Positions 21,044 to 31,064 are shown, counted from the stretch's first letter. The stretch: 64,000 nt of DNA from Tritrichomonas musculus (GCA_039105265.1 JAPFFF010000018.1:1240001-1304000), one strand, 5' to 3'. Notes: a model not told the origin generated them from the letters alone. Numbers and translations are program-made.

Positions 21044-23017
21044 ATGGACGCTTTTTTTCCCGAGCTTAAAAATGAGGAAGAAATTGCAACTAATGAAAAA
21101 TCAAAAACAGAAATCACGACAGAAATTAAAACAGAAATTACAGAAGATAATGCAGGAGACGAAATAATTGAAGTTCAAGAAACAACAGTTGAAGTAAAAC
21201 CTGAAAAACGAGAAACTAGTGAAGAAAGAAATTTACGGAGGTGGAATAAATATACTGATAGGATTATAGAAGCTTTCGAAAAGTCTGAATCAAGTAATAT
21301 TCAAGATACAGCCATTGAGCTGTTCAGATCATATTTGAACTGGACATGGGGTGTTTTTGTACGAGAATGTTTCAGTCGGTGTTGTGGGACCTTTGAAAAT
21401 GCGCAAGTTGCGGCATCTGTTTTATCAATTATCAATTCTAAATTAGTTGATGTTGGTAAAAAAACGATAATGTATACATTATATCGATTTAAAGCAGGCT
21501 TTGAGAATCAATCTAATCGAGACATTGAAAACGCAGCTATTTTTATTGGCGAATGTTATAGACAAAGGATGGTCAGTTCATCATTGATGATTCAAATATT
21601 TGATATGTTATTTCAAGAGAAACGTAAGTTTATTCAAACTATTATTAAACTTTTCTGGAGTGTTATACCAGTTATTAACGATGACGACGAAAATGCAATG
21701 AAAATTCTTTTTGATTCTCTTTATAAATATCAAAATGATGATCAATTTGCTAGACAAATTGAAAGAATTTACAATTGGCGTCAAAACGATTGGACTAATA
21801 ATGTTAAAGGAACTAGTAAAAAATATGCTAGAGTACCACGTAGGTTTGATATGATCGAAGAGGACGATCAAATAACTCATGATACGATCGATTTAGATGA
21901 AATCCAAACAGAAGTAGATCCTATAGCACGTTATGTTGTTCCATATGCGCTTGAATCAGCAGACAAAATGCATGATGATTACAAAGAATTTCTTGAAGCT
22001 ACTCTTGCAGATGATGAAGAGGAAGAAGAAGATAATAATGAAGCTTCCACTATTCCGATTGATCTTAGTGATGCAAAATTAACAGCGGAATCAATTCAAA
22101 GCGCGCAACAAAAAAATAATGAACTACAAATCAAACGACGAATATATTTAACTTTAGTTAGTAATGCTACTGCCAATGCTACAGCTCATAATATTGTCAA
22201 GATCGAAGATAAATATGAAGGTCGATACGATAATGTAATTGTTACCACTGTTATTGAATATGTAGGTATGGAAAAAACGTTTAATCGAGATTTAGCAGTT
22301 ATTGTTCAAATGTTATGCCGAGTTAAAAAAGTAAACAGACAAATAACCGAAGAACTATTTCAAGTGAACTATGATCAAACATATTCTTATACAATTCATC
22401 GAATTACGAATATTGCATGCTTATATTCGTATCTTCTTGCTAACGAAGAAATCTCGTGGTCAATACTGCAAGCGATTAGATTGACAGAAGAAGACACGAA
22501 TTCAGCGCAACGTGTTTTTATTCGAATTCTTGTTGAAGAATTAGCTAAAAACATGTCGTACGACGGCTTTATTCGTAAATTAAAACAACCTGATGTTGAA
22601 GAATGGACTAGTGGCATTTTCCCAACAGATACTATTGATCATGCTGAATTTGCTTCAGCATATTTCACTGAAATCAAGTTAGAACGAATTTGTGAAAATT
22701 TGAATAAAAAAATTGAAGAAATGGCTGAAGAAATTCGTAGGCAGCATGAAGAAGAACTTAAGCTTTTACAGCCGACGCCTCAAATGGCTTGGAAAGAAAC
22801 GAATCAACAGCCAGAAAATAATGATAATAATACGACCACTTATGAATTGAAAATTGATGAAGATAAAAAAGAGGATAAAGAGAAAGAAAGTTCACATAGG
22901 CATAGACACAGACACAAGCACATTCATAGACACTCAAAAAATGCTGATGATGACAACGAAAACGATGGATACCAACGACATAAATATTATGACGATATTG
23001 ATGAAGATGATGTTTAA
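21044..23017 (+). CDS. CWC22: Pre-mRNA-splicing factor CWC22
   Basis: The 657-residue protein has an MIF4G-like helical domain at about residues 65-250 (RRWNKYTDRIIEAFEKSE, AQVAASVLSIINSKL, AIFIGECYRQRMVS). An acidic linker follows, with the family's IDLSDAKLTAESIQS...LQIKRRIYLTLVSNA signature. An MA3 domain comes next (YSYTIHRITNIACLYSYLLANEEISWSILQAIRLTEEDTNSAQRVFIRILVEEL, about 425-530, given here as separate family blocks). CWC22 binds eIF4A3 and escorts it into the spliceosome, enabling exon-junction-complex deposition and the first splicing step. The C terminus (about residues 610-635) is an Arg/His alternation (HRHRHRHKHIHRHS) where metazoan CWC22 has an RS tail. It acts in the nucleus. 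The start is the first ATG of the frame. Identification is confident from order and motifs. Confidence 0.9.
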   Translation: MDAFFPELKNEEEIATNEKSKTEITTEIKTEITEDNAGDEIIEVQETTVEVKPEKRETSEERNLRRWNKYTDRIIEAFEKSESSNIQDTAIELFRSYLNWTWGVFVRECFSRCCGTFENAQVAASVLSIINSKLVDVGKKTIMYTLYRFKAGFENQSNRDIENAAIFIGECYRQRMVSSSLMIQIFDMLFQEKRKFIQTIIKLFWSVIPVINDDDENAMKILFDSLYKYQNDDQFARQIERIYNWRQNDWTNNVKGTSKKYARVPRRFDMIEEDDQITHDTIDLDEIQTEVDPIARYVVPYALESADKMHDDYKEFLEATLADDEEEEEDNNEASTIPIDLSDAKLTAESIQSAQQKNNELQIKRRIYLTLVSNATANATAHNIVKIEDKYEGRYDNVIVTTVIEYVGMEKTFNRDLAVIVQMLCRVKKVNRQITEELFQVNYDQTYSYTIHRITNIACLYSYLLANEEISWSILQAIRLTEEDTNSAQRVFIRILVEELAKNMSYDGFIRKLKQPDVEEWTSGIFPTDTIDHAEFASAYFTEIKLERICENLNKKIEEMAEEIRRQHEEELKLLQPTPQMAWKETNQQPENNDNNTTTYELKIDEDKKEDKEKESSHRHRHRHKHIHRHSKNADDDNENDGYQRHKYYDDIDEDDV

Positions 23018-23535
23018 TCTATATATAGAGGCACAGAAACGGCTAAGTGAAATATATTCTTTCCAAAATACGTATATAAACATTATATAAATATATATGT
23101 ATATATAAAGATCCAAAATATATTTAAACTGTTGAGCGTTTTGGGTTGAAAAATGTGTTTCAGCCTAAAATGGCCAAATTAATTAATGTTTATGTTTGTT
23201 TATTTGTTTTTTTATTTATTTATTTATTAGATATTACTTTTTTTTTGGCTTTTAAAAAGGTAAACTTTTTCTATAAATTTTATTTTATATGATTGGTAAA
23301 AAGTTGAACTTTTTGAAGCATTTCCGCGTAAGTTAATTGAAATTTGAAATTGAATACATTACAGTTCTCTTTAAATTCATTATTGTCATTAAAATTATTT
23401 TGATTTAATTTTCATATTTGTAATTAGAACAAAAAGTCACATTCAAAATTCAAATATTTTGAACCAGAAAACGTTATTTCACAATTTTCCTATTTGAAAA
23501 AGTAAAAAATTATTCAAAAATTTAATAATTTCAAA
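23018..23535. other. Intergenic region
   Basis: Contains a TATA-rich microsatellite-like tract (about 23074-23110) and T-rich runs. No gene remnant recognised. Confidence 0.5.
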
Positions 23536-25548
23536 ATGTCTGTAAAATGTGGAGATTCTTTAAATAGTCTGAAGCAACTTGTTTTAAAATTTGAAGCAAA
23601 AGAAACTGAATTAACTGATGTTCCAAAAAAAATAATCGACGAATTTGGATTTGCTTGTCTTGCAAATTCATTAATGTTTAAAGAGCCCGAAATTCCAAAG
23701 CACAATGAAGAAGAAATATCTGAATATTTTAAAACACATACTTTTAATACTTTAGATTCTCTAATTAACTATATTAAATCTTTGGATGATGATATCGATA
23801 AACTTTTTGCTATATTTTCTTATGCAGCGCTTAATATCCAATATGATACAGAAGCATATTTTTCAGACAATATTAAAGGTACAACTTTAGAAGAAGTTTT
23901 TCAAACAAAAAAAGCTGTTTGCTCAGGATATTCCATTTTTTTCGAAGGATTGGCACAAAAAGTTAATTTGAATACCGGAAGAATTATTGTTAAAGAATAT
24001 TCTAACTATGCAAAAGGTTATGGTTATGATCCATTAAATCCGCCAAAGGAAGCTAAATCAAATCATGCCTCAGTTTATGTGACAATTGATGGTGTTCCAT
24101 TTATTTGTGAACCAACATGGGCTGCTGGGCATATTAGTGATAACAAGCAATTTGAATGGAATTATGATCCTAAACTCTTTTTAATACCGATTTATAAATC
24201 TCTGTGTGATCATTATCCATGCGAAGAATCACGGAAGTTGTTACCATTCAAATTTTCTTATGAAGATTTTCTACATTCGTGTAGAGTTAATCCTTTTAAG
24301 ATAGGTCTCAAGACAGAGTCTAATCCTTATGACAATTTTGAATGCAAAAATGGTTTTGTTGAGCAGATATACAGTTGTAATGGACCTATAGATTGGATAT
24401 CTTTTAATGTTTATAAAAAAAATGCAAATCAATTTACGCAAATCGAAACTGATGGTATTACTAGTTATGAAATTATTCAACCTAAAATACCCAAACATCC
24501 GGAGCGTTGCCGATTTCGAACAAATATTTCATTTCCAGAAAAAGGTTTGTACAAAGTGAACCTTTATATTGATGGACCATGTGCTTTAACATATTATGTT
24601 AATAATCTCGTCAAAAGTTCCATATCAGTTCCTATTTTATGTAATCCTTTCCACGATTCAAAGTTTATTCCAATTTCTCCAAAAAGAATTTTAAGTTCAG
24701 TTCGTCATGGAGTTGCCTTAATTAGATTTGCTGTTTCACCAAAACGTTCTAATCTTCTCTGGGATATTATTAAACTATCAGATCAAAATAGTCTTGATAA
24801 AAATGGAGAAACAATCAATCGATCCCAAGGTCGTTATATCAAATTAAATATTCCTTTCGATAATGAACGATACGAAGATCAACTATGTGTTACTTTTCCA
24901 TCAAATGGAAGATACATGGTTTTAATATACCTAGCAAATGATATAGGTTCATTTACAGCATACACAAAATATTTCTTTGATGTAACTGGGGTTCAATCAA
25001 ACAATCAAATTCCTGTCAATCCTGTCAACTTTATGTTTAACGGAAGAGCATTTGCTCCAAAACAGATTGTTGATGGGAACGAGAACGAAGTAATAATTCA
25101 ACCAAACCAAAGTTGCTTTTTGGTTGATGAAAGAGAACAGAGTATTAGAATCAAGACATTTTCGCCGAGTGATAAAATTTATCTTGAACTAAAAAGCGAA
25201 AGCAGCTCAGTAGCTTGGCCAAAAGAAGAAGAAGAACAAGACGATGAATTTCGGCAATTTAAATGGACTATTCCAAATGATTATGGAGAATATCATCTGT
25301 ATGGTTGGATTAATGATAAATTTAGCATTGATTTAACATATATTTATAGAAATGAATTTTTAAGAGATCCATCACAAACTGAAAAGCAACTTTTAGGTGA
25401 GCTCAAACGAAAAATTGATCTTGATGATTCAAAAATTGAAGAGAGAAGAAGAAGCAAAAACAAACGAAGTACAGACGAAGGAAATAAGAGTAGTAAAGAC
25501 TCAGAATATGACGGTAAAATGTCAACAAAATGCTGTTTATTATTATAG
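23536..25548 (+). CDS. Transglutaminase-like (KY-type) protein with a CaaX-type end
   Basis: The 670-residue protein has a transglutaminase-core fold of the kyphoscoliosis-peptidase (KY) type. The nucleophile is in AVCSGYS (Cys129), the histidine in SNHASVYV (His177) and the third residue in CEPTWAAG (Glu192, where most relatives have Asp). Two or three beta-sandwich-like segments follow (residues about 260-600), as in KY proteins with repeated beta domains. The tail is Lys/Arg/Glu-rich and ends in KCCLLL. CLLL is a good CaaX box for geranylgeranylation, and the adjacent Cys and basic stretch favour membrane attachment. There is no signal peptide, so it is expected on cytosolic membrane faces. 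Whether it is a protease or cross-linking enzyme, or a scaffold, cannot be told. Confidence 0.8.
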   Translation: MSVKCGDSLNSLKQLVLKFEAKETELTDVPKKIIDEFGFACLANSLMFKEPEIPKHNEEEISEYFKTHTFNTLDSLINYIKSLDDDIDKLFAIFSYAALNIQYDTEAYFSDNIKGTTLEEVFQTKKAVCSGYSIFFEGLAQKVNLNTGRIIVKEYSNYAKGYGYDPLNPPKEAKSNHASVYVTIDGVPFICEPTWAAGHISDNKQFEWNYDPKLFLIPIYKSLCDHYPCEESRKLLPFKFSYEDFLHSCRVNPFKIGLKTESNPYDNFECKNGFVEQIYSCNGPIDWISFNVYKKNANQFTQIETDGITSYEIIQPKIPKHPERCRFRTNISFPEKGLYKVNLYIDGPCALTYYVNNLVKSSISVPILCNPFHDSKFIPISPKRILSSVRHGVALIRFAVSPKRSNLLWDIIKLSDQNSLDKNGETINRSQGRYIKLNIPFDNERYEDQLCVTFPSNGRYMVLIYLANDIGSFTAYTKYFFDVTGVQSNNQIPVNPVNFMFNGRAFAPKQIVDGNENEVIIQPNQSCFLVDEREQSIRIKTFSPSDKIYLELKSESSSVAWPKEEEEQDDEFRQFKWTIPNDYGEYHLYGWINDKFSIDLTYIYRNEFLRDPSQTEKQLLGELKRKIDLDDSKIEERRRSKNKRSTDEGNKSSKDSEYDGKMSTKCCLLL

Positions 25549-25866
25549 TATTTATTTTTTATTGGCGTATATTTTAAAAAATAAATAAATATAAAATTTT
25601 AACTAGATAATTATAACGATGGCTAAGTTTTTCTCATTTTTTTATAGTATATATATGCAAAAATTTTGTAATCAAAAGTGAAAAGCAAAAATATTCATTC
25701 TATATATACTATAAAAGTTATAACTTTTTCTTGGAGGTTATAGAGTATTAAGTGCAAGTGATATCAACAAAGAGTTAAAAGTGTGTCTGAGATAATGAAC
25801 TCTTTTGAAAATTTTATTATTAACCTGAAAGGTTAAATATAGGTGAATTTCAAATATATTTATTGA
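25549..25866. other. Intergenic spacer, same-strand genes
   Basis: AT-rich, with several short TATATA tracts. No coding signal or clear initiator seen. Confidence 0.5.
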
Positions 25867-28002
25867 ATGTCTAAAGAGGACAGTCCATATGTAATTCTCC
25901 AGAATCTAGCAGTTGATGACATTTCAAAAATTTTATCGAGTGTTTATGGGTCTGAATCTGCAGAATCAGGAGAAAATGAAAATAAAATAATTTTATCATT
26001 TTCGAAAAAAAATTACGGTTTTATTCGAAGAGCACTTCCTTCATCAGCTTTTAATAGCCAATTAGTTGGTAAAGTAATATTTTTCGAATCTCTAAAGCCA
26101 ACGCAATCAAATGGAAAAATAGCTGCAATTTGCCTTGATGATCAAGAAGAAGTTAAATTCGCTTTGCAACAACTTAATCTACTCTCAAATTATGAAAAAA
26201 ATCTTATTATTATACCAAGGATAACTACTCTTGTTCAAGAAGAAATTGATCGATCAGGAATTAGATTAAATCATGTTTTCGAATATCATCTTGATATAAT
26301 ACCTCTTGAAAATTACTTCTTTATTATTCCGTGTCCAAAATGTTTCGAAAGATGTTTTGTTGAAGATGATATTACTGATGTTTACACGATTGCACGTGCT
26401 CTTTTACGATTACAAATTTTTACAGGATCTCCTAGGCGAACATTTATCGCCGGAGAAATAGCATCACGAGTAAATATTCTATTAGAACAATTTAAGACCC
26501 AAGTAGGAAGCCATTATTTTCAATCACCGCAATCAAGCAATTCCTCAGTTCGTGATCTAGTTGTAAACGAACCTTTTTTTGATGATGTTTTTATTATTGA
26601 TCGAAAAGCTGATTTAATAACGCCACTTTCTTCTCAATTTTATTATGGAGGAATGTTAGATGAAATATATGATGTAGATTTTGGTTATCTAACTCTTCCG
26701 TCGACAGTTTCAATTCCTGATTTTCCAGATAAGCGCGAAGTATTATTATCTGATGAGAACGATGAAGTTTTTGAATTGATGCGTGGTCATAATGTAATTG
26801 ATGCTCTTAGCTATGCTGAAATGAAACGAAATGAAATTCATGAACTTACTGAATTAATGAAAAAAACATCCGGAACAACGCAATGGTCAATTCATGCTTT
26901 TAAGGCGAAACATATGACGCAAGTGAATCCGATTTTAGTTATGCATTACTCTCTTCTTGAAGCTGTAATTGATGAAAAGAAGCCAAATTCGTATTTGACT
27001 GATCTAGAGTATCGTTTTCTTGCACAAAGTTTTGATGGAATTGAAGCCGCATTTGTTTTACTTAATAAAAAAGACAAGAAAAGCGTAATTAATGCAATTA
27101 GACTCCTTTGTTTGGCTAGCATTGCGACTGGTGGCTTCTCTTCCTCTCGAGTGACAGATATTCAACGTCGTATTTTTAATAAATTTGGGCCCGATGCTAT
27201 TAAAGACTTAATTGGACTAGAAAAAGCAGGTTTGTTCTTGTCGCAATCATTGATTCAGTCCCTTATTCGTGCTGGTATAAAGAATCCGACCTATGTTGAG
27301 CTTGATAAAGTATTTAATTTGATGGTTTCTCCTGATCAATCTGAATCTTTGTCCATAACTTCATTAAATTCGATAAAAACAACATTTAATACCATTAAAA
27401 ATTATGCAAAGAAAAAAATAGATGCCATTAGTAATAAAAGTTCCGAGAATTCAAACAATAATACTGATTCTAATTTTGATTTGAACAAACCTTCTCAAAA
27501 TAATGACGAAAAAATTGATGCGAACAGACCTTCTCAAAATGATAATAATGAAAATAATTATGTTAAGCAAGATACTGATATTGAAAAAGGTTATGATTCA
27601 ACTGTCCCTTTGATTCATAGGATTGTGCAAGCTGGTTTAAATGGACAATGGTATAATCAATCATCGCCTGTAATGAAAATGATGAAAACAATGGGTTTGG
27701 AGCCCGCTGTTTACGGTCCTAATCCTGATGATGACGAAAGTGATGAAAATACCTCTATTAAAACGCCAAGTGGCAAGTTAATTGGGGAAATAAAGAAGTC
27801 TACTGGTATAAAAACTCATCCAAGACGTGTTCTTGTTTTAATTATCGGCGGCGTGACAAGTACAGAAGTTCAGTTGTTTGTTCAGATGGGAAAAATAATT
27901 TTCAAAGATAAATACGAGTTCTTCGTAGCCTCGACCAACATTACGTACGGAAATAAGCTCATTCAATCTATATGTCCTGTTATTAATAGCAAATTTCAAT
28001 GA
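25867..28002 (+). CDS. VPS33: Vacuolar sorting SM protein VPS33
   Basis: The 711-residue Sec1/Munc18 (SM) protein is diagnosed by VFIIDRKADLITPLSSQFYYGGMLDEIY, quoted as two motifs: FIIDRKADLITPL and YGGMLDEIY. These are typical of the VPS33 branch. The C-terminal VLVLIIGGVTSTEVQLF strand and helix (residues about 660-677) closes domain 2/3a as in the family. VPS33 grips SNARE bundles within the HOPS and CORVET tethering complexes and so drives fusion with endosomes and lysosomes. An Asn/Ser/Asp-rich insert (about residues 520-575) interrupts the conserved core and is probably a surface loop. Usual family length is about 600-690 residues, so the insert explains the excess. No start ambiguity: the first ATG of the frame is used. 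Confidence 0.88.
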   Translation: MSKEDSPYVILQNLAVDDISKILSSVYGSESAESGENENKIILSFSKKNYGFIRRALPSSAFNSQLVGKVIFFESLKPTQSNGKIAAICLDDQEEVKFALQQLNLLSNYEKNLIIIPRITTLVQEEIDRSGIRLNHVFEYHLDIIPLENYFFIIPCPKCFERCFVEDDITDVYTIARALLRLQIFTGSPRRTFIAGEIASRVNILLEQFKTQVGSHYFQSPQSSNSSVRDLVVNEPFFDDVFIIDRKADLITPLSSQFYYGGMLDEIYDVDFGYLTLPSTVSIPDFPDKREVLLSDENDEVFELMRGHNVIDALSYAEMKRNEIHELTELMKKTSGTTQWSIHAFKAKHMTQVNPILVMHYSLLEAVIDEKKPNSYLTDLEYRFLAQSFDGIEAAFVLLNKKDKKSVINAIRLLCLASIATGGFSSSRVTDIQRRIFNKFGPDAIKDLIGLEKAGLFLSQSLIQSLIRAGIKNPTYVELDKVFNLMVSPDQSESLSITSLNSIKTTFNTIKNYAKKKIDAISNKSSENSNNNTDSNFDLNKPSQNNDEKIDANRPSQNDNNENNYVKQDTDIEKGYDSTVPLIHRIVQAGLNGQWYNQSSPVMKMMKTMGLEPAVYGPNPDDDESDENTSIKTPSGKLIGEIKKSTGIKTHPRRVLVLIIGGVTSTEVQLFVQMGKIIFKDKYEFFVASTNITYGNKLIQSICPVINSKFQ

Positions 28003-28244
28003 ATAAAAATAAATTGTTTTATAGAATTAAACGATTATTTTGAATTCAAATATTTGTTATTTCAATTGATAATAATCGTTCAGAAATTTTTTTTTTGTTT
28101 TATAAATGAAAAAGGTTGTTTAAACTTATAAGCAAACTTGAAATCATTTCAAAGGAGGTGAATAATAAAAATAAAATCCTAATTTATTAAAATCAATGCA
28201 ATCCTAGATTGATTAGTTTTTTTTAAAATAATCTATTTGGAACT

Positions 28245-30212
28245 TTAAGCTTCAACGACTTGTTCAAGAGTATCATTTTTAAGAGGTTCTTTGATTTCTT
28301 GATTGGTGATTGAATCATCATTCTGATTTTTCTTTTTATGCTTGATAATTGCAACAATTATTATTGCAGCTAATGCAATACCGACAAAAATGAATCCTAT
28401 TATGGCATATTTAGACTTTACAATCTGAGTGGCCTTATTTTTGGTTTCTTCTTGAGATTCCTTAAGAGAACCATTTTTCGATGATAAATTGCTTGTGGTA
28501 TCTTCATTCTCTCTGGTTAAATTGGCTTTCTCATCTTCATTTTTATCAGGCTTTGTCAAACTTGATTGGCTTTCTGGGATCTCCGGCTTTTCTTGTCTCG
28601 TCCAATTTTCTGGTCTTCCAGGTCTTTCTGGTCTTTCTGGTCTTTCTGGTCTCGTCCAATTTTCTGGTCTTTCTGGTCTCGTCCAATTCTCTGGTCTTTC
28701 TGGTCTTCCAGGTCTTTCTGGTCTCGTCCAATTTTCTGGTCTTCCAGGTCTTTCTGGTCTTTCTGGTCTTTCTGGTCTCGTCCAATTTTCTGGTCTTTCT
28801 GGTTTTTCTGGTCTTTCTGGTCTTTCTGGTCTCGTCCAATTTTCTGGTCTTTCTGGTCTTTCTGGTCTCGTCCAATTCTCTGGTCTTTCTGGTTTTTCTG
28901 GTTTTTCTGGTCTTTCTGGTCTCGTCCAATTTTCTGGTCTTCCAGGTCTTTCTGGTCTCGTCCAATTCTCTGGTCTTTCTGGTCTTCCAGGTCTTTCTGG
29001 TCTTTCTGGTCTCGTCCAATTCTCTGGTCTTTCTGGTCTTCCAGGTCTTTCTGGTCTTTCTGGTCTTTCTGGTCTCGTCCAATTCTCTGGTCTTTCTGGT
29101 TTTTCTGGTCTTTCTGGTCTTTCTGGTCTCGTCCAATTTTCTGGTCTTTCTGGTCTTTCTGGTCTCGTCCAATTCTCTGGTCTTTCTGGTTTTTCTGGTT
29201 TTTCTGGTCTTTCTGGTCTCGTCCAATTTTCTGGTCTTCCAGGTCTTTCTGGTCTCGTCCAATTCTCTGGTCTTTCTGGTCTTCCAGGTCTTTCTGGTCT
29301 TTCTGGTCTCGTCCAATTCTCTGGTCTTTCTGGTCTTCCAGGTCTTTCTGGTCTTTCTGGTCTTTCTGGTCTTTCTGGTCTCGTCCAATTCTCTGGTCTT
29401 TCTGGTCTTCCAGGTCTTTCTGGTCTCGTCCAATTTTCTGGTCTTTCTGGTTTTTCTGGTCTCGTCCAATTCTCTGGTCTTTCTGGTCTTCCAGGTCTTT
29501 CTGGTCTCGTCCAATTCTCTGGTCTTCCAGGTCTTTCTGGTCTAGTCCAATTTTCTGGTCTTTCTGGTCTCGTCCAATTCTCTGGTCTTTCTGGTTTTTC
29601 TGATCTTTCTGGTCTTTCTGGTCTTCCAGGTCTTTCTGGTCTCGTCCAATTCTCTGGTCTTCCAGGTCTTCCAGGTCTTTCTGGTCTAGTCCAATTTTCT
29701 GGTCTTTCTGGTTTTTCTGGTCTTTCTGGTCTCGTCCAATTTTCTGGTCTTTCTGGTTTTTCTGGTCTTTCTGGTTTTTCTGGTCTTCCATGTCTTTCTT
29801 GTCTAGTCCAGTTTTCTTGATGATTTTCGTGATGTTGGTGTGGTTGTTGTTGTCCCCATTGGTGATGTGGTTGTTGTTGTTGTCCCTGTTCCCAATGATG
29901 GTGTGGATGCTGTTGTCTTTGTTCCCAATGATGATGTGGCTGTTGCTGATTTGGTAGGTTTGTCAATTGATTCCAGTGTTGTGGTGGATGATGGTGATGA
30001 TGAGAATGATCTTCACTTGGGTTATCATTAGGATTATTTTTAGGTGGGACTAATTTATTTTCGGCTGAGTTTCGATCATCTCCTATTTCATGATTTATTT
30101 GATCAATTGGAGGTTGGTTGTTAACATTGTCATTTCTTATTTGCTTTAATAATAGAGAGCTTATTAATAGAAAGAGATACATTATTAAAATGAGGTGTAA
30201 TTTTAAATACAT
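28245..30212 (-). CDS. Single-pass membrane protein with Arg-Pro-Glu repeat ectodomain rich in NWT sequons
   Basis: The true start is probably the ATG at 30212 (655 residues); the frame is open 24 nt further but without an ATG. Residues 1-22 are a signal peptide (MYLKLHLILIMYLFLLISS). Next come an Asn/Asp-rich stretch, then a His/Gln/Trp-rich zone (HHHHHPPQHW, about residues 65-140), and then about 410 residues of repeats of the type ENWTRPERPGRPERP. I count 26 NWT tripeptides, each an N-glycosylation sequon, spaced mostly 12-18 residues apart in multiples of three. A Ser/Thr/Asn stalk leads to one transmembrane helix (AIIGFIFVGIALAAIIIVAII) and a short basic then acidic tail. By topology it is a type I surface protein. 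I know no family with this repeat. A mucin-like or rod-like cell-surface role is inferred. Confidence 0.8.
   Translation of the reverse strand: MYLKLHLILIMYLFLLISSLLLKQIRNDNVNNQPPIDQINHEIGDDRNSAENKLVPPKNNPNDNPSEDHSHHHHHPPQHWNQLTNLPNQQQPHHHWEQRQQHPHHHWEQGQQQQPHHQWGQQQPHQHHENHQENWTRQERHGRPEKPERPEKPERPENWTRPERPEKPERPENWTRPERPGRPGRPENWTRPERPGRPERPERSEKPERPENWTRPERPENWTRPERPGRPENWTRPERPGRPERPENWTRPEKPERPENWTRPERPGRPERPENWTRPERPERPERPERPGRPERPENWTRPERPERPGRPERPENWTRPERPGRPENWTRPERPEKPEKPERPENWTRPERPERPENWTRPERPERPEKPERPENWTRPERPERPERPGRPERPENWTRPERPERPGRPERPENWTRPERPGRPENWTRPERPEKPEKPERPENWTRPERPERPENWTRPERPERPEKPERPENWTRPERPERPERPGRPENWTRPERPGRPERPENWTRPERPENWTRPERPERPERPGRPENWTRQEKPEIPESQSSLTKPDKNEDEKANLTRENEDTTSNLSSKNGSLKESQEETKNKATQIVKSKYAIIGFIFVGIALAAIIIVAIIKHKKKNQNDDSITNQEIKEPLKNDTLEQVVEA
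28600..29815 (-). repeat. Coding 9-bp-based repeat array with a 297-bp duplicated block
   Basis: On the plus strand the array is built of GGTCTTTCT, GGTTTTTCT and GGTCTTCCA 9-mers interspersed with GGTCTCGTCCAATT(T/C)TCT. The block around 28792-29088 recurs at 29089-29385 with an offset of 297 bp (99 codons). This indicates an internal tandem duplication on top of 9-bp slippage. The unit carries no stop in any of the six frames, which creates several long but spurious overlapping reading frames. Confidence 0.9.
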
Positions 30213-31064
30213 CAAAATTGAATGGTGTGTATTCAAAATTGAATGGTACGTGTTTTTGAATTAAATGTTTAAAATTTTCATTTGAAAAAGTTAATGATTA
30301 TTAAGATAAATGTTCTCAAAATAATTTTTTTGCATCGTAATTCAAAGTTTTATGGTGATCACGACACAAAGCTTTATGAGTATAATTAATTTAAATTTAT
30401 TTTACAATGACATATATATATTAAAATATTTAAATTATCAGGTAATTTTTATTTAAATTTATTTTATATAGAGATAATTATATATTCTTAAAAAACCTGC
30501 GATATAAAATTTCTTTATTTTATTTTATAACGGTTTTGTTTTCATTCAATTTTATTAGCAATTATTAACTGTCTTTGAAAAATTTGAAATTTTTGATAAA
30601 GAAACTCAAATTTTCTGTTTTTTTATATCATAATCATTTAAAGTTTATCCAACCATATAGAGTGTTTGCATCATTTATATATATGAATACTTATACAACA
30701 TTTAATATATCTTTAATTAATATATAAGAAGAAGATCATCAACAAAAATTGAATTTTCTGGATATTTCATGGATTAAAACTATGAAACGCTGGCTTAATA
30801 TAATTTTATATTAGCAAATAATGTATTGACAAAAGTTTTGTATATGTCTTAATAAATATATTTTAATATTAATTAATACACAAAAAAATTGTAGCCAGAT
30901 CTCATCGAAAATGAATGCTTATTTCGATGATCTTGTACTTTGTGCATGAATCTAAAGTTAAAAAAAAAAAAAAAAGCGTAATAATCAAATAATTATAATT
31001 TATTAAGACAATTAACAAAAAATTTTAATTTATAATCTTTATATTTATAATAATATTCATAGTA
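30213..31064. other. AT-rich intergenic region
   Basis: No coding remnant recognised. A small hairpin with 9-bp arms (TCATCGAAA at 30902-30910 and TTTCGATGA at 30922-30930) and a poly(A) tract at about 30961-30975 are the only structures noticed. Confidence 0.5.

Noticed and set aside
23074-23116. TATATA tract as a TATA-box promoter
   Set aside because: It is a microsatellite-like run downstream of a stop codon, and trichomonad promoters use initiator elements rather than TATA boxes.
28150-28165. AAAGGAGGTGA resembling a Shine-Dalgarno site
   Set aside because: All other evidence is eukaryotic; a chance match with no suitable start codon downstream on that strand.
28481-29820. Several long plus- and minus-strand open frames over the RPE repeat array
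   Set aside because: They are side effects of a stop-free 9-bp repeat. Only the minus frame with signal peptide, sequons and membrane anchor makes a sensible protein.
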